A stretch of 64,000 bases of DNA, from contig NW_019775857.1 in NCBI RefSeq assembly GCF_001039355.2, positions 1,351,927-1,415,926 of the forward strand. The letters run 5' to 3'. Below, piece by piece: positions 62,022-64,000 of the stretch. The stretch is from Lingula anatina. Its lineage: Eukaryota; Brachiopoda; Lingulata; Lingulida; Lingulidae. The notes below the pieces were generated by a model. The model did no database searches. It was not told the origin of the DNA and saw nothing but the letters and a program-made list of their open reading frames with translations. The position numbers and the translations under genes were made by a program. The number at the start of each line of letters is the position of its first letter. The stretch's first letter is position 1.

Positions 62022-63448
62022 GTAAGTGAACTGGACACTTGCATTATTTTATGCTTGTGTCAATACTATCAGTATTTGTAGTTACCTTAGCTGTGTGAGT
62101 AAATGGGATGAAGTTTTGGCCTCAGCAGTAAGGAGATGTGATAATTACAATATTGAATGGTGTAAAGTATGCAGAGTATGTTGAAAAGCAGTGCGCATTC
62201 AGGAATTAAGAATACATATTTGAGAGGAAATAAGATTGCATGTACTCTAAATAATTTCATTGGATATGAAGCTTGGGTATGATTGGCTTTATCAACTTGG
62301 TGGGCTTTATGTGTAGATTTCTATTTAAGAAATCATCTTTATGTTGTGCTATACAGAAGACTAAAAACAATTAAACAACAAGGATTTGATTTTCATTCAG
62401 ACTTTTTTTTACCATGGATAGAAAGTGTATACATGGATGTTTTAACCTCCAGTGCATCATGTAAAGATACATGAGGTGACAAACAGTATGATCAGTATTA
62501 ACGCCATCATCCTAAGTTGTAAGATATAGTATTCCTTGACTGGTGTAGAAGAATAGTGGCATTATGAAACTGGACTAAGGAGGACCAGATATGAAATTAC
62601 AATTGTATGTAAAGCCACTTTTGGTATGGCAAATTGAGGAAATTGATATTTATGCTTTGTCCTGGTATCTGGTGAGTCTGAGGTCATCACTTCATCCAGT
62701 GTACACATTAGGGATTTTAAGGAGTAACAGCATGATTGTAAGACTTAAGACAAATATTCTGTAGTGTCCATGCACAATTGTAGTGATCTATCTTATTATA
62801 AACACCTAATATTAGTATACATATGTGACATTGTTATCCCCACCTGTCATGTGTGGGGAATAAATTCAACATGTGCTTCTGAACATGGGTCAACGAAGAG
62901 ATGGTTCAATTCCATACAATCCCCTACAAGCCCTATTTCTCTCTTCATGGTGTGATTTGTAGTTGTTTTTCTATGCATGAAGCTTAACAAGTTGGTGATC
63001 ACTTCTTTTCTAGCACAAGTTACTGCTCAGCTTGGTCTTTTGGGAATTAATGCTGAGAACAGTGGGTGATAGCAGTCTGCTTTGCAGACATCATTGAATA
63101 TGTTTAAATTATACATTACATATTATTGCCATTTTCATAAAGAAATATTTAAGTTGATTATTTGTTAGCAGAATTTTGCATTAATATATTATTGTGTAAA
63201 TATTCTTACATATTAGATAGCATTTTGCATTATTAAATTATTCATATCTATGTTGTTTTTATGTCATTACCATGTTGTCTTTTCTTTGCATCTAGGTACT
63301 TATATCACATGCCAATTTAATGACTTAGATTCAGCACACTGCCAGTTAAAATTTGATATTGAATCTAGTGCGTTTATTAAATTACCCATTAACATGTAGT
63401 TCAAAATATAGCAAGCTAGGAGCATAGTTATAAAAAGGGTCTTGTTTA

Positions 63449-63494
<46 letters not shown>

Positions 63495-64000
63495 CCTTGT
63501 TTTAAAAATTTTTTAAAAATATTTTTTTTTTCCAATTTAAAAATTTTTTTAATAAAAAAAACNCATCATGTAAAGATACATGAGGTGACAAACAGTATGA
63601 GCAGTATTAACATCATCATCCTAAGTTGTAAGATATAGTATTCCTTGACTGGTGTAGAAGAATAGTGGCATTATGAAACTGGACTAAGGAGGACCAGATA
63701 TGAAATTTCAATTGTATGTAAAGCCACTTTTGGTATGGCAAATTGAGGAAATTGATAGTTATGCTTTGTCCTGGTATCTGGTGAGTCTGAGGTCATCACT
63801 TCATCCAGTGTACATATTAGGGATTTTAAGGAGTAACAGCATGATTGTAAGACTTAAGACAAATATTCTGTAGTGTCCATGCACAGTTGTAGTGATCTAT
63901 CTTATTATAAACACCTAATATTAGTATACATATATGACATTGTTATCCCCACCTGTCATGTGTGGGGAATAAATTCAACATGTGCTTCTGAACACGGGTC
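62022..64000 (+). other. DAZAP1-like intron (no further exon seen) with assembly break
   Basis: No exon completing RRM2 was found. The right part is low-complexity T- and A-rich sequence up to the N at 63563, followed by a copy of sequence already present at 62455. Confidence 0.6.
62455..64000. repeat. Direct duplication across the single N at 63563
   Basis: 62455-62891 recurs from 63564 to the window end (offset 1109) with a handful of substitutions (for example CAGTATGATCAG/CAGTATGAGCAG, ACATGGGTC/ACACGGGTC). About 110 bases of T/A low complexity (63451-63562) lead into the N. Probably two haplotypes placed in series. Confidence 0.8.

Overview
This is a window of animal nuclear DNA: multi-exon genes with GT-AG introns, AT-rich introns, microsatellites, Tc1-type transposons and MITEs. 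Gene content, intron positions and the many TAGGCCTA-type words suggest a marine invertebrate, perhaps an ambulacrarian deuterostome. I cannot fix the species from the sequence alone. The assembly is imperfect. It has a 342-base N gap at 51926-52267 and single Ns at 40837, 45966, 57610 and 63563. Three of the single Ns sit between near-identical direct copies.

Layout. 1-6889: no recognisable gene, presumably upstream or 5' intronic DNA of the next gene. 6890-24285 (+): focal adhesion kinase (FAK/PTK2). Its 26 coding exons join with consistent phase into 1059 codons: FERM, Tyr-397-type autophosphorylation site, kinase, one proline-rich motif, FAT. 25185-31360 (+): a PHF24/GINIP-like protein of 7 exons with an N-myristoylation signal, a PHD-type zinc finger and four EF-hand loops. 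32839-33388 (+): an intronless single-pass membrane protein resembling KCNE potassium-channel beta subunits, broken by one frame change at a run of six A. 36408-49970 (+): mitochondrial aldehyde dehydrogenase (ALDH2/ALDH1B1 class), 14 exons, 519 aa, catalytic residues intact; its introns hold two Tc1-type elements and two duplicated assembly joins. 50894-56686 (-): an atypical synaptotagmin with a membrane segment and two C2 domains without the usual calcium-binding aspartates, and with two candidate upstream exons. 58263-62021 onward (+): the start of a DAZAP1/Hrb27C-type RNA-binding protein, cut off inside its second RRM.

The genes are not an operon and share no single pathway. FAK, the PHF24-like protein, the KCNE-like protein and the synaptotagmin would act at the plasma membrane or in membrane traffic; ALDH acts in the mitochondrial matrix and the DAZAP1-like protein on RNA. 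The synaptotagmin and ALDH genes converge tail to tail; the synaptotagmin and DAZAP1-like genes diverge head to head.

Most notable: the KCNE-like reading frame in an apparent invertebrate; four well-formed EF-hand loops in the PHF24-like protein; a FAK lacking a visible second proline-rich motif and a Grb2-type YENV site; two phase-compatible 5' exons for the synaptotagmin; and several inverted-repeat elements. All exon calls come from reading splice sites and protein similarity by eye and have no transcript support.
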